A stretch of DNA of 64,000 nt from Rozella allomycis CSF55 (GCA_000442015.1 KE560523.1:1-64000); one strand, 5' to 3'. Shown: positions 11,079-27,010, counted from the stretch's first letter. The notes: a model not told the origin generated them from the letters alone. Numbers and translations are program-made.

Positions 11079-11660
11079 ATGCCTTTAAACGACATTACAA
11101 ACATTGCTTTGAGACATCATCCAAATGTGTTTAAGAACGATAATTACAATAGGAATATCAAAATACAGTCATTGAAAAGAGTTGTGAATGGAACCCATTC
11201 TTCTCCTGCTCCATCAGATTTACAACCTCTATTAACTCACAAGAAATCAAAATCAACAAAACCAAAACTAGAAATATACTCTGATTGCTCTATAAATTTA
11301 AATGTAGATGAGTCGATTCCAAATAATAGTGAACAGCTATTAACATCTTCAACCTCTGTGCTAGAAATTAATCAACCAGAAAACAATAAAGAACCAGAAC
11401 ATCAGCCTATACCGTCAGAGAAGTCAGAGTCAGAGGAATCTATTGATGAAAATCATGAAATCGACGGCAATGATGAAAAATCCACACCACTTCCTGTCAA
11501 TGATGAATTCCGTATAGTCCCAGAAGAAGAAAACATTTATTTTTCAGCAACTCAAGAAAGAAGATTTCCATTAGACAAAATATTTGTCAAGGAAACATCA
11601 ACTGCATTGCCTACAACAGGTTGCGATGCCCACATATTTTCAATGCACATCGCTAAATAA
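11079..11660 (+). CDS. Hypothetical acidic protein
   Basis: This is an open frame of roughly 190 codons from an ATG at 11079 (the frame is open slightly further upstream, from 11046). The middle is acidic and low in complexity (PSEKSESEESIDENHEIDG). The ends are more ordered: LNDITNIALRHHPNVFKND, and RRFPLDKIFVKETSTALPTT near the C-terminus. I recognise no family. It lies head-to-tail between the DEVH helicase and V-ATPase subunit E with normal spacing and is probably a real gene. Confidence 0.5.
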   Translation: MPLNDITNIALRHHPNVFKNDNYNRNIKIQSLKRVVNGTHSSPAPSDLQPLLTHKKSKSTKPKLEIYSDCSINLNVDESIPNNSEQLLTSSTSVLEINQPENNKEPEHQPIPSEKSESEESIDENHEIDGNDEKSTPLPVNDEFRIVPEEENIYFSATQERRFPLDKIFVKETSTALPTTGCDAHIFSMHIAK

Positions 11661-11752
11661 ATAAATAGATAAATAAAATCTAATTTAAATACTGTGGTTC
11701 TATAGTCCTTCATTTCATTTCGCCTTGTTTTGTCTAAGCCATTCAGCCAATC

Positions 11753-12527
11753 ATGTCGGCACCAAGACCTTTAACAGATGAAGAAGTCCAAAATGAAATG
11801 AAAAAAATGGTGGCCTTCATTAAACAAGAAGCGATTGAAAAAGCTCGCGAGATTCAGGTCAAGGCAGATGAAGAGTTTAACATTGAAAAGGCCAAACTCG
11901 TTCGCCAAGAGACTCTGGCAATAGAAGCAAACTATGCAAGAAAATTTAAACAAGCTGAAGTGTCCAGAAAAATGTAAAATCTCATTCTTCGTTTCAACAG
12001 AGCACAATCAACTCACTTTAATAAGGCCAGACTCAAAGTATTACAGACCAGAGACCAAATGATCGAGGAATTATATAACGATGCTAAAAGTCGGTTGCCG
12101 ACACTTGCCAAAGACCATCAGCAATATCAAGCCATTTTGAATGATCTAGTTTTGCAATGCTTCTACCAACTCATGGAGACAAATATTGTCATCCAATGTC
12201 GTAGACAGGATGAAGAGATGGTAAAAAATGCTATCCAATACGCTTGTGAGCAATACAATTCACAGTTGCACAGAAATGTAAATGCAACAATTGATTCTCA
12301 ATATCTTTTTGATACTTGGTAGATAACATTTAAACTTTGTATATTTAGTGCTGGTGGTATTATAGCGTCTGCAAATGATGGAAGAATCAGATGCGCAAAT
12401 ACTTTTGAATCTCGTTTGGAATTGCTCTCGCAACAAGTAAACCATGATTTTAAAATTGGAAAAGATGTTGCCTGATATTCGTTTGATGTTGTTTGGTCCA
12501 TCAGAAAACCGCAAGTTCTTTGATTAA
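11753..12527 (+). CDS. VMA4: V-type ATPase subunit E (Vma4)
   Basis: The N-terminus MSAPRPLTDEEVQNEMKKMV is followed by FIKQEAIEKAREIQVKADEE and FNIEKAKLVRQE, the long helix typical of the E-subunit peripheral stalk. Introns of 27, 30 and 28 nt restore KIAQSTHFNKARLKVLQTRD, then the C-terminal globular domain (SAGGIIASANDGRIRCANTF variant, beginning CAGGII), then SQQ-MLPDIRLMLFGPSENR. The length of about 225 residues is normal. It forms part of the stator linking V1 to Vo in the proton pump of vacuoles and endosomes. Confidence 0.92.
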
Positions 12528-12717
12528 TAATAAAGGAATCACTTTTTCTGTGTAATGTTGTGAATAATATATTTGATTTCCTTTACTGCATACTTACTTT
12601 GTAATATTTATTAATGATCACAAAATTTATCTTAAAAAGTGCCTTTATTAGTTGTATTTGAATTGCTAGAGAGTTTCATTTCGACTCAGCCTCGGCTGTA
12701 GCATTAATCATACAAAA

Positions 12718-13408
12718 ATGGCTGCAAAAGCATCAAATAAGAAAAGAAAAAAATCTGAAGTTGATGAAAAGTTAGAAAATGGAAATTGTGATACAAAAAC
12801 GAATGTTTCAACTGAAGAACAACCTCTAGCTGAACTTGAAGCAACGTCGTTACCAATAGTTTTTCAATGTTTAAAATGCAAGACAATAGTATCTGATTCA
12901 ATATCTTGGAATGGCATCGATATGAATCTCATGCTGATGAGTGTGAAATCAATAACGCCATTTGCGCGTAAATCGGATAAAACTAAATCAGATTCTTCAA
13001 AAAAGTATTTATCATTTGCTTATGTTATAGTAAATACATGGATGTGGAGTGCGGTAATTGTGGAGTTGGCATTGGAAAATATTATATCGAAACAGAGCCT
13101 GACATGGCGGACCTTTTCAGGTATGAAAGATATTTTATGGACATAAGAGGTCAATATGCATTAGAAGTTTCTAAAATTTTAACGTAATTCAATATTAAAT
13201 GTCTTCATTGAAGATATCAACTGGGGATGTATCTAAATAACCCAAAAGAAGCGGAAGAAACCTACGAAAGTCTTTTTGGGTGTACTCATGACGGCGAAAC
13301 AGAAGAAAATACTAAAGTAATTAATGTACAAATGCAAGATAGGTTATCGATAGGATAATTAAAATAGAAGAACGATTAAATCAACTTGAAAAACGGTTAA
13401 TAGATTGA
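12718..13408 (+). CDS. MIS18: Mis18/Yippee-domain protein, centromere licensing factor candidate
   Basis: A lysine-rich, acidic N-terminus precedes PIVFQCLKCKTIVSDSISW, the first CxxC of a Mis18/Yippee zinc fold. A 26-nt intron then gives NKYMDVECGNCGVGIGKYY, the second CxxC. A 27-nt intron follows within FRGQYALEVSKI. Two more introns lead to a C-terminal helix, KVIDRIIKIEERLNQLEKRL, likely the coiled coil used for Mis18 oligomerisation. The order, a CxxC...CxxC domain followed by a C-terminal helix, matches Mis18 rather than Yippee or cereblon. Mis18 primes centromeres for CENP-A loading. Confidence 0.75.
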
Positions 13409-13436
13409 TTAATAAACTCGCTAACAAAAAAATTCA

Positions 13437-13725
13437 TTACTCTTTCAGAAGTTTCTGTAATTTCCCACTGTTGAAAGCTTCATAAGTATCGTCGCATCCG
13501 CCTAGATGATTTCCCTTGATGAAAATATTTGGGACAGTTGTTTGGCCTGTCATTTTGGCCAGCTCGTTTTGTATTTCAGAACCGTTGCCTTTTTTAAAAT
13601 TAATACCAATATATACTTTCTTGGTCAAGTTCTAATGCAAAGTACGAAACATTGATGTTCTCAAACAACTTTTTCGCTTTTTTGCAGTAAGGGCAATAAG
13701 ATTTGCTAAATATCTTTGCTTTCAT
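13437..13725 (-). CDS. Dithiol glutaredoxin
   Basis: This is a short, classic glutaredoxin: KAKIFSKSYCPYCKKAKKLF with a CPYC site, a 28-nt intron after LDQE, then TVPNIFIKGNHLGGCDDTYE with the cis-Pro TVP motif and the GG-CDD glutathione-binding loop. It is about 85 residues long with no targeting sequence, so it is probably cytosolic. It reduces mixed disulfides with glutathione. Its start is 131 bp from that of the divergent KAP3 gene. Confidence 0.92.
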
Positions 13726-13855
13726 TTAGATTTGCTTATTACCATTACGTTATTTTCAGCTATTAACTTTTTCACTAGTGCGTTCATTTGACCAGCTTGT
13801 ACAAGCCACAACAATTAGAATTCCTTTTGATGTTTATGTAAGGGAAATTGTTGCT

Positions 13856-16287
13856 ATGCCAGAAGCGAAAGTAAAGAGGTAGAATGCAAAATGTTAAAAT
13901 GAAAGAAAAATTAAGCCTGGAAAAATTGATGTGCATCCAACCGATGATGCGATAATTGTAAACTATACAGTTGAAACACAACTGATTGATGAGCAAGATA
14001 TGGTCCAGGTGCAAAAATCAAGACAGCAAAAGTGGTAAGTATATATTTTAAGAGTTTATAGTATAAATGTGACAAATTTAAAAGATTTCGAATCTGATTT
14101 TGCGTCATTGGCATTGGAGATTGTTGAGCAATCTAAATTGATTCACCCATCAAAAGTAAAGGAGGTTGAACAACTACTTTATTACCTTTTGAAAAGAAAG
14201 AAGGAATCTTTGATGGGTAAATTTAAAGAGTTAATTTGATGTTAGAGACGGAGCAATTGTCCGCATTGGTATCTCAGATTTCAAAGACGAATTCAAATTC
14301 TGATGAGTTTATAAATGTATTTTAGTTCTTTAAATTTAAGAGGTGAATTTAGAGAACTTGGATGAATATATTGATCAGTTGTATGAAGATCTTGGCCAAA
14401 AGGTTGCAGGTACGAAATGCTTGTATTTTCTGGCTCACACGATGGATAATTTGTATGAATTGATTGTCAATGGTAAATGGATTATATTGCTAAAAGAAGA
14501 ATCATTTATGAATGCCGTTACGAGAGTATTATTGGAAGATGGAAGAAAGAGTATTGATTTGACATTTAACATTTGTTTTATTTTTTCTAATTTTTCATTA
14601 TATTCAGATTTCCATTCGATTATTCATCAATATAAATTGATTGATTTGATGTTGAAAACTTTTAATTTTGAAATGAAGCGTGGCGAAGTTATTTTAAGGG
14701 AAGGGTCATCGAAACAAAAAGCGTTACAAAAGCATAACAAATTGATGTGTGGTAAAATAAAGAATATACAGAAATTAGTGTTAATAAATTTCTTCTTGAA
14801 TGTTAGTGAAGATATCTCGGTTGAAATGTCACTAGCAAAAGACTCGATGATTTCTAGATTATTGACCCTTGTTTTAAGAGAAAATTCAGACCTTCAGATT
14901 ATTTCATTAATTTATTTAACAAAACTCTGCGTATTTCAAGAAAACATTAAAGTTTTGATTAATGATTCTGAATCTCTATGTAATTCTATTGAGAGTTTAT
15001 TTTCTTCAAAATCAATCGTAGAGATTATTGAATAGAAATAATTGTAGGAGGTTTTAAAAATTTCCGTTCGATTTCTTTTAAATATTTGTCATGAAGTTCA
15101 AATCAGATTAATTTTATCGAGATTGAATATTCTTCCAAAAATAATCCAAATTTTAAACTATCCGATTTCACCAGAACCAATTCTTTGTTTATTGTACTTG
15201 TTGAGTATTGATGACAAGGCTAAATCGTTCTTTGCGTTTACTGAGATTGTCCCATTTGTAAACCAATTTTAATATTGTTGAATTAGTTGATGAAAAATAT
15301 TTTAGAATGCCCAGATCAAAAATTACCATTTGAGCTTATGGGTTTATCAATAAATATTGCTTCAAACCCACAAGTGGCAGAATTGATTGTTCAAAATAAC
15401 GGTCTAAAGTTCTTAATAAAGAAAGCAACAAAAACTCTTGATAATCTTTTACTTAAATTTATTCGCAATTTATGCCAACATGATCTCACTAAATCTCTAA
15501 TTTTGGTAACATTTATTCTACTTTATTACAGGATTATCTTGATGAATTAATGATTCTTCTTGTTCATGAAACTAATCAAGATGTTTTTATAGAACTATTA
15601 GGAATATTAGCAGCTATAGACATTGAAGGAATGGATTATGCGAAATTGGTAGACAACTATGATCTACTTGCATTTATAAACCAACTAATCATAAACAATG
15701 AATGTGATGATGACATTATATTGGAAGCTGTTATTTTCTTTGGAGTTTTACTACGTAAACATTTCATTCACTTTAAACCATTTAGAAGATGAGGCTGTGG
15801 TATTGAAAGTATTGCAGTCTAAAATCTTTGATAGTCTTTTCACTCTTTTATCTAGAAAGAAATATGATGAAGAAATTATATTTCAAGTCATTTATGCTTT
15901 TNTTCAAGTTATTTATGCTTTTTACAATATTCTTCTATTTGAATTCTCTCATCCAAAAATTATTGAAAGCAAAGGTATCTTTCCACATTAATATTATTAG
16001 ATTTGACCACCACACTGCTTGATTTCATGTATCACAACCGTCAAGATATCAGAATATTATGCGACACTTGTTTAGATATCATTGCCGTAAATTGTCACGT
16101 CCTTTGTTTCTTATAGGATGTCGATCAAGAACAACATGAAAAAATTAAACAGCAAAGATTCCATTGGCACAATCAAGAATGGATAAACTGTGTTGAAAAC
16201 AACATGGAAGAAGAATTTTCAGATAACGACGTTGATGATGAACTTTACTTTGGTCAAAATTTTATGCTGGAAGGACCAGATTTTTGA
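13856..16287 (+). CDS. KIFAP3: Kinesin-II accessory subunit KAP3
   Basis: After the first 27-nt intron the frame reads KRKIKPGKIDVHPTDDAIIV, matching KAP3's KRKVKGGNIDVHPTEKALIV. Later come QSKLIHPSKVKEVEQLLYYL, LDEYIDQLYEDLGQKV, armadillo repeats (IRNLCQHD, LCDTCLDIIA) and the C-terminal RFHWHNQEWI block, ending in MLEGPDF. At least nine introns of 26-31 nt are needed. KAP3 links heterotrimeric kinesin-2 to cargo for anterograde intraflagellar transport, so this gene implies a flagellum. A 20-bp duplication flanks the N at 15902. Confidence 0.93.
15882..15922 (+). repeat. Short direct repeat around N gap
   Basis: Two 20-bp copies (15882-15901 and 15903-15922) flank the N at 15902 and differ at one position. 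Removing one copy restores the KAP3 frame (FQVIYAFYNILL). Confidence 0.8.
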
Positions 16288-16416
16288 CTCTAATAAAAAC
16301 CATTTTTGCCATGAATGGTTTTATGTATATGATAAAATTGTTTTGTGCTTATGTTCAAATTGTTTTCGTGATTTGATTAAACATAGCAAATAATCGTTAC
16401 TCAGCCACATATTTTT

Positions 16417-17421
16417 ATGCGTTGTTCAAACTGTCCCGAACCCTCTTGCAAATACAAGTGCATCAATTGCCATAACTATACGTAATTATTAAATATCTTT
16501 CAAGATAGTTGTTCATTAAAATGTTTCAAGTTACACAAGAACACATGCGATGGAAAAGTTGTGCAAAATACGATGCACTTGGAACAAGAAGAGACCAATA
16601 TGAACCACCAAATTACTTCGTGTGATACAAATGCACAGACAAATGATTCGGAAAGCTTAAATGATCACTCTACTGTTCATACTACTCTAGTCAATGACGA
16701 AACAACCATTCAACCTAATCCAGTACCCACTACATATTTTGACGACGAATCTTCATCTGGTGAAGATGATAACATTGTTGAAATTAATTCCTTGATGAAT
16801 CAACAAGGCCAAGGTATTTTCTTACATACTCGAATATTCAGATCCCCTATCTTTAACTGGACAAAATATAGATTTTATCAGCTCTATCAATGTGGAAATG
16901 CAAGATCGTTTCTCAAACCAAGATGCTACTATTATTGCAAACTCTATAAATAATTCTTCTAGAGCTCCAACAAACACCTTACTTTTAAGAAACAAGCCAA
17001 CTAAATGCAAAGTCTGTTCTGTAACTACAGGAAGATACAAATGTCCTAAATGTAGATCTATAATGTAAATTGTAATCTTCTTTATCACAAGTTGTTCCCT
17101 AAATTGCATGAAGGCTCATGAAGATACCGACTGTTTTCTTGATATGCCTCTTACAGAAGAACCAGATGTACCCGAAGAAGATCATAGTGCTGACAACCTT
17201 TTGACAGAAGAAACACGAGAAAATTTGCGTAACTTTACCTTCTTTTTGAAATTCTAGTCAATTCAAAAATAATCGCGTCATATCTTAAAAACGAGTCTTT
17301 AAAAGATTTGATCAAAGAAATTCGTAACAGTGAATCGCCAAAAGAAGTCTTGATGCGCGAATTCAAAAATAACACGCAGGGCATCCAAGATTTTGTTTGC
17401 GAAATCTTGAAATTTTTGTAA
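16417..17421 (+). CDS. Protein with two HIT-type zinc fingers (ZNHIT3-like C-terminus)
   Basis: An ATG at 16417 opens RCSNCPEPSCKYKCINCHNY, and a 27-nt intron joins to TCSLKCFKLHKNTC: a complete zf-HIT (CxxC, CxxC, CxxxC, HxxxC). A disordered Asn/Thr/Ser linker with an acidic patch (YFDDESSSGEDDN) follows, crossing one intron. A second finger comes next: CKVCSVTTGRYKCPKCRS, then after a 27-nt intron IICSLNCMKAHEDTDC. The C-terminus (ENLLNSKIIASYLKNESLKD) matches the leucine-rich tail of ZNHIT3. HIT-finger proteins assemble box C/D snoRNPs and other R2TP clients. Two fingers in one frame are unusual; a fusion of two genes is possible. Confidence 0.75.
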
Positions 17422-17478
17422 TAAATCCACTTTTTCCTTTGCTTTGTTTGTTTATCGGAGTTCGTTTGTTATTAATTT

Positions 17479-18231
17479 ATGACATCGAATCAAGAATACA
17501 AAGGCGCGGGAGAGGCTAAAAAGAACACGTAATATTGAATACCGTGTTTAATATAGTGTATTTGTAAAGGTTGGGATGGTTGGTGATAGTCAAATTGGCA
17601 AAACATCACTAATGGTTAAATATGTAGAGGGAACATTCGACGAAGACTACATTCAAACACTCGGTAAAAGGAAGTTATTTTAATAAAAGGTGTTAATTTT
17701 ATGGAAAAGACAATTTCGATTCGTAACACGGAAATCACATTCTCTATTTGGGATCTAGGAGGTACAAAATTTGTATAGTCTACATTAGGCCAGAAAGAAT
17801 TCATCAATATGTTACCATTAGTATGCAATGACGCTATAGCGATTTTGTTTATGTTTGATCTGTCACGAAAATCAACATTGAATAGCATCAAGGAATGGTA
17901 TAGACAGGCTCGAGGATTCAACAAAGTAAAAATTGTACATTGTGAAAATTCTAGTCGGCAATTCCCTTTTTGATCGGAACTAAATACGACCAATTTACTC
18001 AATTGTCCCGGGAAGAACAAGAAGATGTCACCATGCAGGTAAACTCGTGAATGTTTAGGAAATCAGTCTCGAAGATTCGCAAAAGCAATGAAGGCGCCAT
18101 TGATATTCTGTAGCAGCGCTAGAAATATAAATGTACAAAAAATTTTCAAGATTGTATTGAGCAAAGCATTTGATCTAAAATGTTCTATACCCCGGGAAGA
18201 AACAATCGGTGCACCCATAATTGAATATTAA
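17479..18231 (+). CDS. SPG1: Septation/mitotic-exit GTPase Spg1/Tem1
   Basis: After a first exon ([17 protein letters not shown]) and a short intron the protein reads [20 protein letters not shown], then [60 protein letters not shown] and [14 protein letters not shown]. The WDLGGQ form of the G3 motif, in place of WDTAGQ, is diagnostic of Spg1/Tem1. The C-terminus has no prenylation cysteine, as in the family. In fungi it acts at the spindle pole body and controls cytokinesis. Introns are 26-29 nt. The stop lies 49 bp from that of the convergent proteasome gene. Confidence 0.92.
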
Positions 18232-18280
18232 TAATAATAAATATAGCAATAAGTAAAATAATAAACTTGTAAAGATAAAT

Positions 18281-19037
18281 TTAATCTTGACGACATTTTA
18301 AGGTTCTAGTGATAACTTTATCTGCTGTACTAATTTAATCACGTGTTATCAATTTACATTATGTAGACAACAGCACCCCAACCAGATAAGGCATCTCTAT
18401 CGACTGCATTTACTAATGCTTGGGAGACTATTTCAAACAGTTCTTCTGGTTCCTAACTTGTAACTTCAACGTAAAATTACCAAGTCAGGTTCATAGAGTG
18501 ATTCACACATACCATACAAATTGGGACCACAAGTACCACCAACAACAAAGTCTTTGGCAAAATTTATGCACCCAATAACATCCATTGAACAAATAAATGG
18601 TTCATTTGTCTTGGAATTCAGTCCTGCAACAATTGGCTCACAGTAATATGGTCCGAAACGTTTTTCATACAGAGTAGAGGAGACCATGTTTGCAAAAGTA
18701 ACTGGTTCAATATCGCGTTCGTGATTCAAACTATACATATTGACTTTGTACCTAAAAGTTTCGCTCAAAGTAATAACGTCAGTCGCTAGACCCTAAAAAT
18801 TGTAGTAAATGTATTGTACACTCAAACCCAAGTAAAGTTTATCATGTATAGGGAACACCTAGATAATTAAACTAGTAAAAACATACTTTAGGAAATTCAG
18901 TGCTGACTGTGAGGGCTTGTTGGCCCAAACGTTTATCGGATGCAATAGCCACACACCCCTTTCCTTTCATAGCTACAACAGCACCTCCGTTATATTGCAT
19001 GATAGACTAAATTATAAAGTTGAGGGATCTTTACCAT
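18281..19037 (-). CDS. PUP3: 20S proteasome subunit beta-3 (Pup3/PSMB3)
   Basis: The start codon at 19037 is alone in its exon: a 28-nt intron (19007-19034) follows ATG directly, joining it to [20 protein letters not shown]. That matches the [21 protein letters not shown] start of PSMB3. The rest agrees: [65 protein letters not shown] last intron leads to [16 protein letters not shown]. It is a non-catalytic beta subunit without a propeptide, so the start matters and is supported by the match. Confidence 0.93.
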
Positions 19038-19356
19038 TTGGATGATTAAGAATTTTCGTAATTGAAGGGGGGGAGAGTTTAACAATTTCAGAAGTAAATT
19101 CGGCATGGCGCATCTTTAAAATTGATATTTTTTTAATTAAATAATTTAAATCTAGCGACATGATACATTTAATTCATGTCATTTTAAAATTGTGGCGAAA
19201 ATGCAGTGGTAATCCATCATTCGAAGTTTTAAGTTTATAACTTTATTGCACGTTTGCACTTAATACAAGGATGTGATAGCATTGCCTATTAATTTGGATT
19301 TTTTGTATTGAAACCCAAATTAAGAAACCTGAAATTTCAAAGTCCCAACTCCGATT
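19038..19356. other. Divergent intergenic region
   Basis: This 319-bp AT-rich spacer lies between the proteasome beta-3 and Kin1-like starts. It has no open frame of note and no RNA gene. It presumably holds both promoters. I saw no clear TATA box. Confidence 0.4.
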
Positions 19357-21473
<2,117 letters not shown>

Positions 21474-21513
21474 ACACTGTTTATATATTTTACGAAATTT
21501 TCTTTTTTCTTTC

Positions 21514-22581
21514 ATGGCTATCTTGGAGGTAAATTTACTACATCTAAGGCATTAAGATACTTTCAGTCATAGCATTGCTAACTACTCCATTCATTTTACT
21601 ATTTTTAAATATCTTTATATTCATTCATTACCCATGGATCTTTCCAATTTATTATATAGTCCGCTTTATTCTTCTTTCATCTCACAAAGATTATACATCA
21701 ACTAAATTAAGATCAATGGCTTTATTTAATCATGCAAGAGATTATTTCCCAGTCTCTATAAATATTGAAAGAGCCAAGGAACTGGACCCAGAAAAAAGTT
21801 ACATGATTGGATACCATCCACATGGAATCATTGGTATAGGATGCCTTGTGAATTTTATGTCCGAAGCAAACAACATTTCCAGCATTTATCCTGATCATAA
21901 CATTAGAGTCGCAACATTGAATATGCATTTTGCATTTCCAATCTGGTCAGAATATTTCAAGGCGCTAGGGTTCATTTCAGCCAATAAAAGCTCTATTAAA
22001 AATCATTTAACTAGAAAGTGTTCAAAGGGCAAAAAGTACTCTGTCGTAATTGTAGTTGGCGGGGCGTCGGAAGCGTTGGTAAACAATCGCAGAGTGTTTA
22101 AAAGGATGCACATCCAGGTACATTGGATTTGACTCTGAAGAAAAGAAAAGGTTTTTTTAAACTAGCACTACAGACTGGGTAATATGACATAATGAATGAT
22201 AAAGCACCTCCCTGGTACCCTGTTTATCATTCGGAGAAAATGATGTCTTTAATCAGATAAACAATGGACATGGAACCTTTCTTAGAAAAGCACAAAAATG
22301 GCTGACAAAGATATTCACATTCTCATTGCCTTTGGTTTATGGCCATGGGAAACTAATGTGTATGCCCGCCAAAACGCCAATCACGACCATTAGTAAAATA
22401 CGCAAGATAAAATTAAACAGTGGGGAGACCCGTGATTGTCAAGGAGCCCATTGAACATCCTACCGCAAATGAAATCTTAGAGTTGCAAGAAAGATATATG
22501 GCTGAACTAAAGGCAGTATTTGACGAACATAAAGAAAAATTGGGAAAGAATTTGAAAACTCCATTAAGATTTGTGCATTGA
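21514..22581 (+). CDS. DGAT2: Diacylglycerol acyltransferase, DGAT2 family
   Basis: MAILE is followed by a 28-nt intron, then two N-terminal membrane stretches (LLTTPFILLFLNIFIFIH). The catalytic motif is SYMIGYHPHGIIGIG, carrying the YHPHG of DGAT2. Then come RVATLNMHFAFPIWSEYFKA and IVVGGASEAL joined by a 26-nt intron to DAHPGTLDLTLKKRKGF, SLVPCLSFGENDVF and, after a last intron, MGRPVIVKEPIEHPTANEIL. The family makes triacylglycerol from diacylglycerol and acyl-CoA at the ER and lipid droplets. The length is about 315 residues, normal for DGAT2. Confidence 0.93.
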
Positions 22582-22634
22582 TTAGTAACTTGAAATAAAT
22601 AGTTTACGGATGGTCCTTTTTGTAAAATTCCTAG

Positions 22635-24948
<2,314 letters not shown>

Positions 24949-24971
24949 AAATATAATTTATTGATTTGGTT

Positions 24972-25474
24972 TTAGTTTTCAGATTTCTTATGATGAACAT
25001 TGTGAGGTCTATAATTGTCATCCTTGTCAAAACTGGTTTTATTACCCTTCTTTTCTTGCTGTCGCTTTCTCAATGTTTCATTCTTCTTTTGAATCTTTTT
25101 CTTTCTTTGATCTGAATTTCCACCTCCTCCAGCAGTAAATTCTACATTTATTTGTCTTCCTTGAAATGGAGTCTGATGGCAAGCTAGGGCTTTCTAAGAA
25201 CACTATTTGTAATTAAATACCTCCATAGAAATATGATCTTTAAATTCAACAAATGCAAAACCTTTGGATTTACCGGTTTCTTTGTCAGTCATCAACCTAA
25301 CTTGTTTTAAATTACATCCTTTCTTTTCGCCAAAGTAGACTTCTAAATCCTTCGTGGTTGTACTAAATGGAAAGTTTCCTGTTTTTAAAAATATTAAATC
25401 TTACCCACAAACGCTAAATATCTTTTGTTTTCTATGATCTTTCTCTGAAATGGTACTTTCTTGACTTTGGACAT
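24972..25474 (-). CDS. NOP6: Nop6-like RRM protein, ribosome biogenesis
   Basis: MSKVKKVPFQRKIIENKRYL leads into an RRM: FVGNFPFSTTTKDLEVYF (across a 26-nt intron), VRLMTDKETGKSKGFAFVEF (RNP1 form GKSKGFAFVEF) and, after a 27-nt intron, KALACHQTPFQGRQINVEFT. The tail AGGGGNSDQRKKKIQKKNET matches the VGGGGNSQERLEKLKNKN tail of yeast Nop6 closely. Nop6 binds early pre-40S snoRNA and rRNA in the nucleolus. The C-terminus is Lys-rich. The stop is 23 bp from that of the convergent DHX35 gene. Confidence 0.88.
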
Positions 25475-25590
25475 TGCTCAGCCACCAAAATTTGAAACTA
25501 TTTTCAAAGTCACATCCTTTGGTTGTCATAATTATTAGAAAATAAGATAACAGTCATAACAGTCTAAATTTCAAAATTTTATTGTGAGGT

Positions 25591-26842
25591 TCATTCAGTC
25601 TCAAGAAGTCTATTTATCTTGGCTAACTGACTTGAAGCACTCAAAGTAAACTTATTCTTTTCACCTAATTGTGATCGATACAGTTCATATGCCTTTGAAA
25701 CAGCAGGAATAGCTTGTCTAGCTACTTCTTTATAAATATGACGTGGTATCTACTAAAATTCAGTTCCATAAATATTACTTCATGCTTTAATCTTTCATGC
25801 ATACCTTTTCCTTTTCTTTTAAGTCTTGCATTATGAGATACAATCGACTATTTAAATATCTCTTCCAATTTTACCGTCACAGCACTAACAATTGAACGCT
25901 TCCTATCGACATTCTTTCCTGGCGATTGTTCAGCATTCCTTGGTATCAATAGAGATCTACCATCCATTGATATTTGTGAACCTCTTCTATGAAGTCCTTT
26001 TTCGACAGGTAAATGAGGTGAGCCTGGAACTAATATCTCCAATGTGTTGGGGCTTGTTGGCCTTTCAGCATCCTTGCTATGGTCTTCAAAAACAAATGAT
26101 TCTAACGTGACCATAGGAAAATCAGCTTTCGGTTCCTCAAGAGTAATCTCTGGTGATTTTCGAACACTTTCTGTCTCGTCGTCAAGACGTTGCTTCATAA
26201 ACCATTCAGTAACTTTGCTCACAGTAGATGATGAATGACCTTCAGTCAATGTTTTGGTGGAAAACACGTCCAGTTGGCTAGACGCACTGGTGAATCTTGG
26301 CGGTTTCATCGTATCTTGTTCCAAAACAAGTTATATTTTACTTTGCATAAGTGATCCTTCCAAAGATTTAATAGTCTTAAAATTCCCTGTACTAGCAGCT
26401 ATTTCACCATCATCTGCATTGATAATTAGCTCAGGTACTTTCCATGCTAGCTTTTCTTCGTCTACAGTATTATCAACTCTTGACTGCATGACAGAGGATT
26501 GCTTTGAATCATCCGAAAATATGAATAATTGGCTTTTTGTTCTGACTTTACTCGTTAAACCATCTACGGCGTTAAGAATTTTGTCGTAACGTCCCTCATT
26601 GCTTTCAAATGAGAGCTGCTTATAAAGTGTTTGACTTCGTTTGAGAAGACTCTCTAAAGAAATTAACTTGGCAGAATCGTACCTTTAGATGACTTACATT
26701 TTCCAAGCGCCAGGGCTATTACTGGGTCTACTTCGCGATCGATAAATTCCTTTGAAGTATAATACTCAAAGTTTGGATTAAACCTTAAAATTTCGTTTAT
26801 GTCACATTCTTGTCTTCCTCGTCCAAATAAGTAGTCACTCAT
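25591..26842 (-). CDS. Hypothetical, mostly disordered protein
   Basis: This gene of at least four exons starts MSDYLFGRGRQECDINEILR. It runs through a Ser/Thr-rich, Pro-containing middle (PPRFTSASSQLDVFSTKT, PTSPNTLEILVPGSPHLP) and ends in an ordered helical block (IPRHIYKEVARQAIPAVSKA, SASSQLAKINRLLETE). The introns in the 3' half were placed with less certainty than elsewhere. I do not recognise the family. The conserved-looking ends suggest a scaffold or adaptor. It is followed on the other strand by tRNA-Lys. Confidence 0.55.
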
Positions 26843-26937
26843 CTAATTTGAAAAATTTACAATATCAATATGATTGCGGAGTATAGTCGATATGAAAGAC
26901 TTTTGTGACATATTTCAAAACTCATTCAAAGTATCAA

Positions 26938-27010
26938 GCCCGGCTAGCTCAATCGGCAGAGCGTGAGACTCTTAATCTCAAGGTTGCGAGTTCGACCCTC
27001 GCGTTGGGTG
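26938..27010 (+). tRNA. tRNA-Lys (anticodon CTT)
   Basis: A 73-nt cloverleaf: acceptor GCCCGGC pairs with GTTGGGT (three G-U pairs), the anticodon stem is TGAGA/TCTCA, the loop is CTCTTAA with anticodon CTT, and the T stem is GCGAG/CTCGC with loop TTCGACC. There is no intron and no encoded CCA. Internal A and B boxes are intact (TAGCTCAATCGG, GAGTTCGACCC). An identical copy lies at 45224-45296 on the other strand. Confidence 0.97.
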
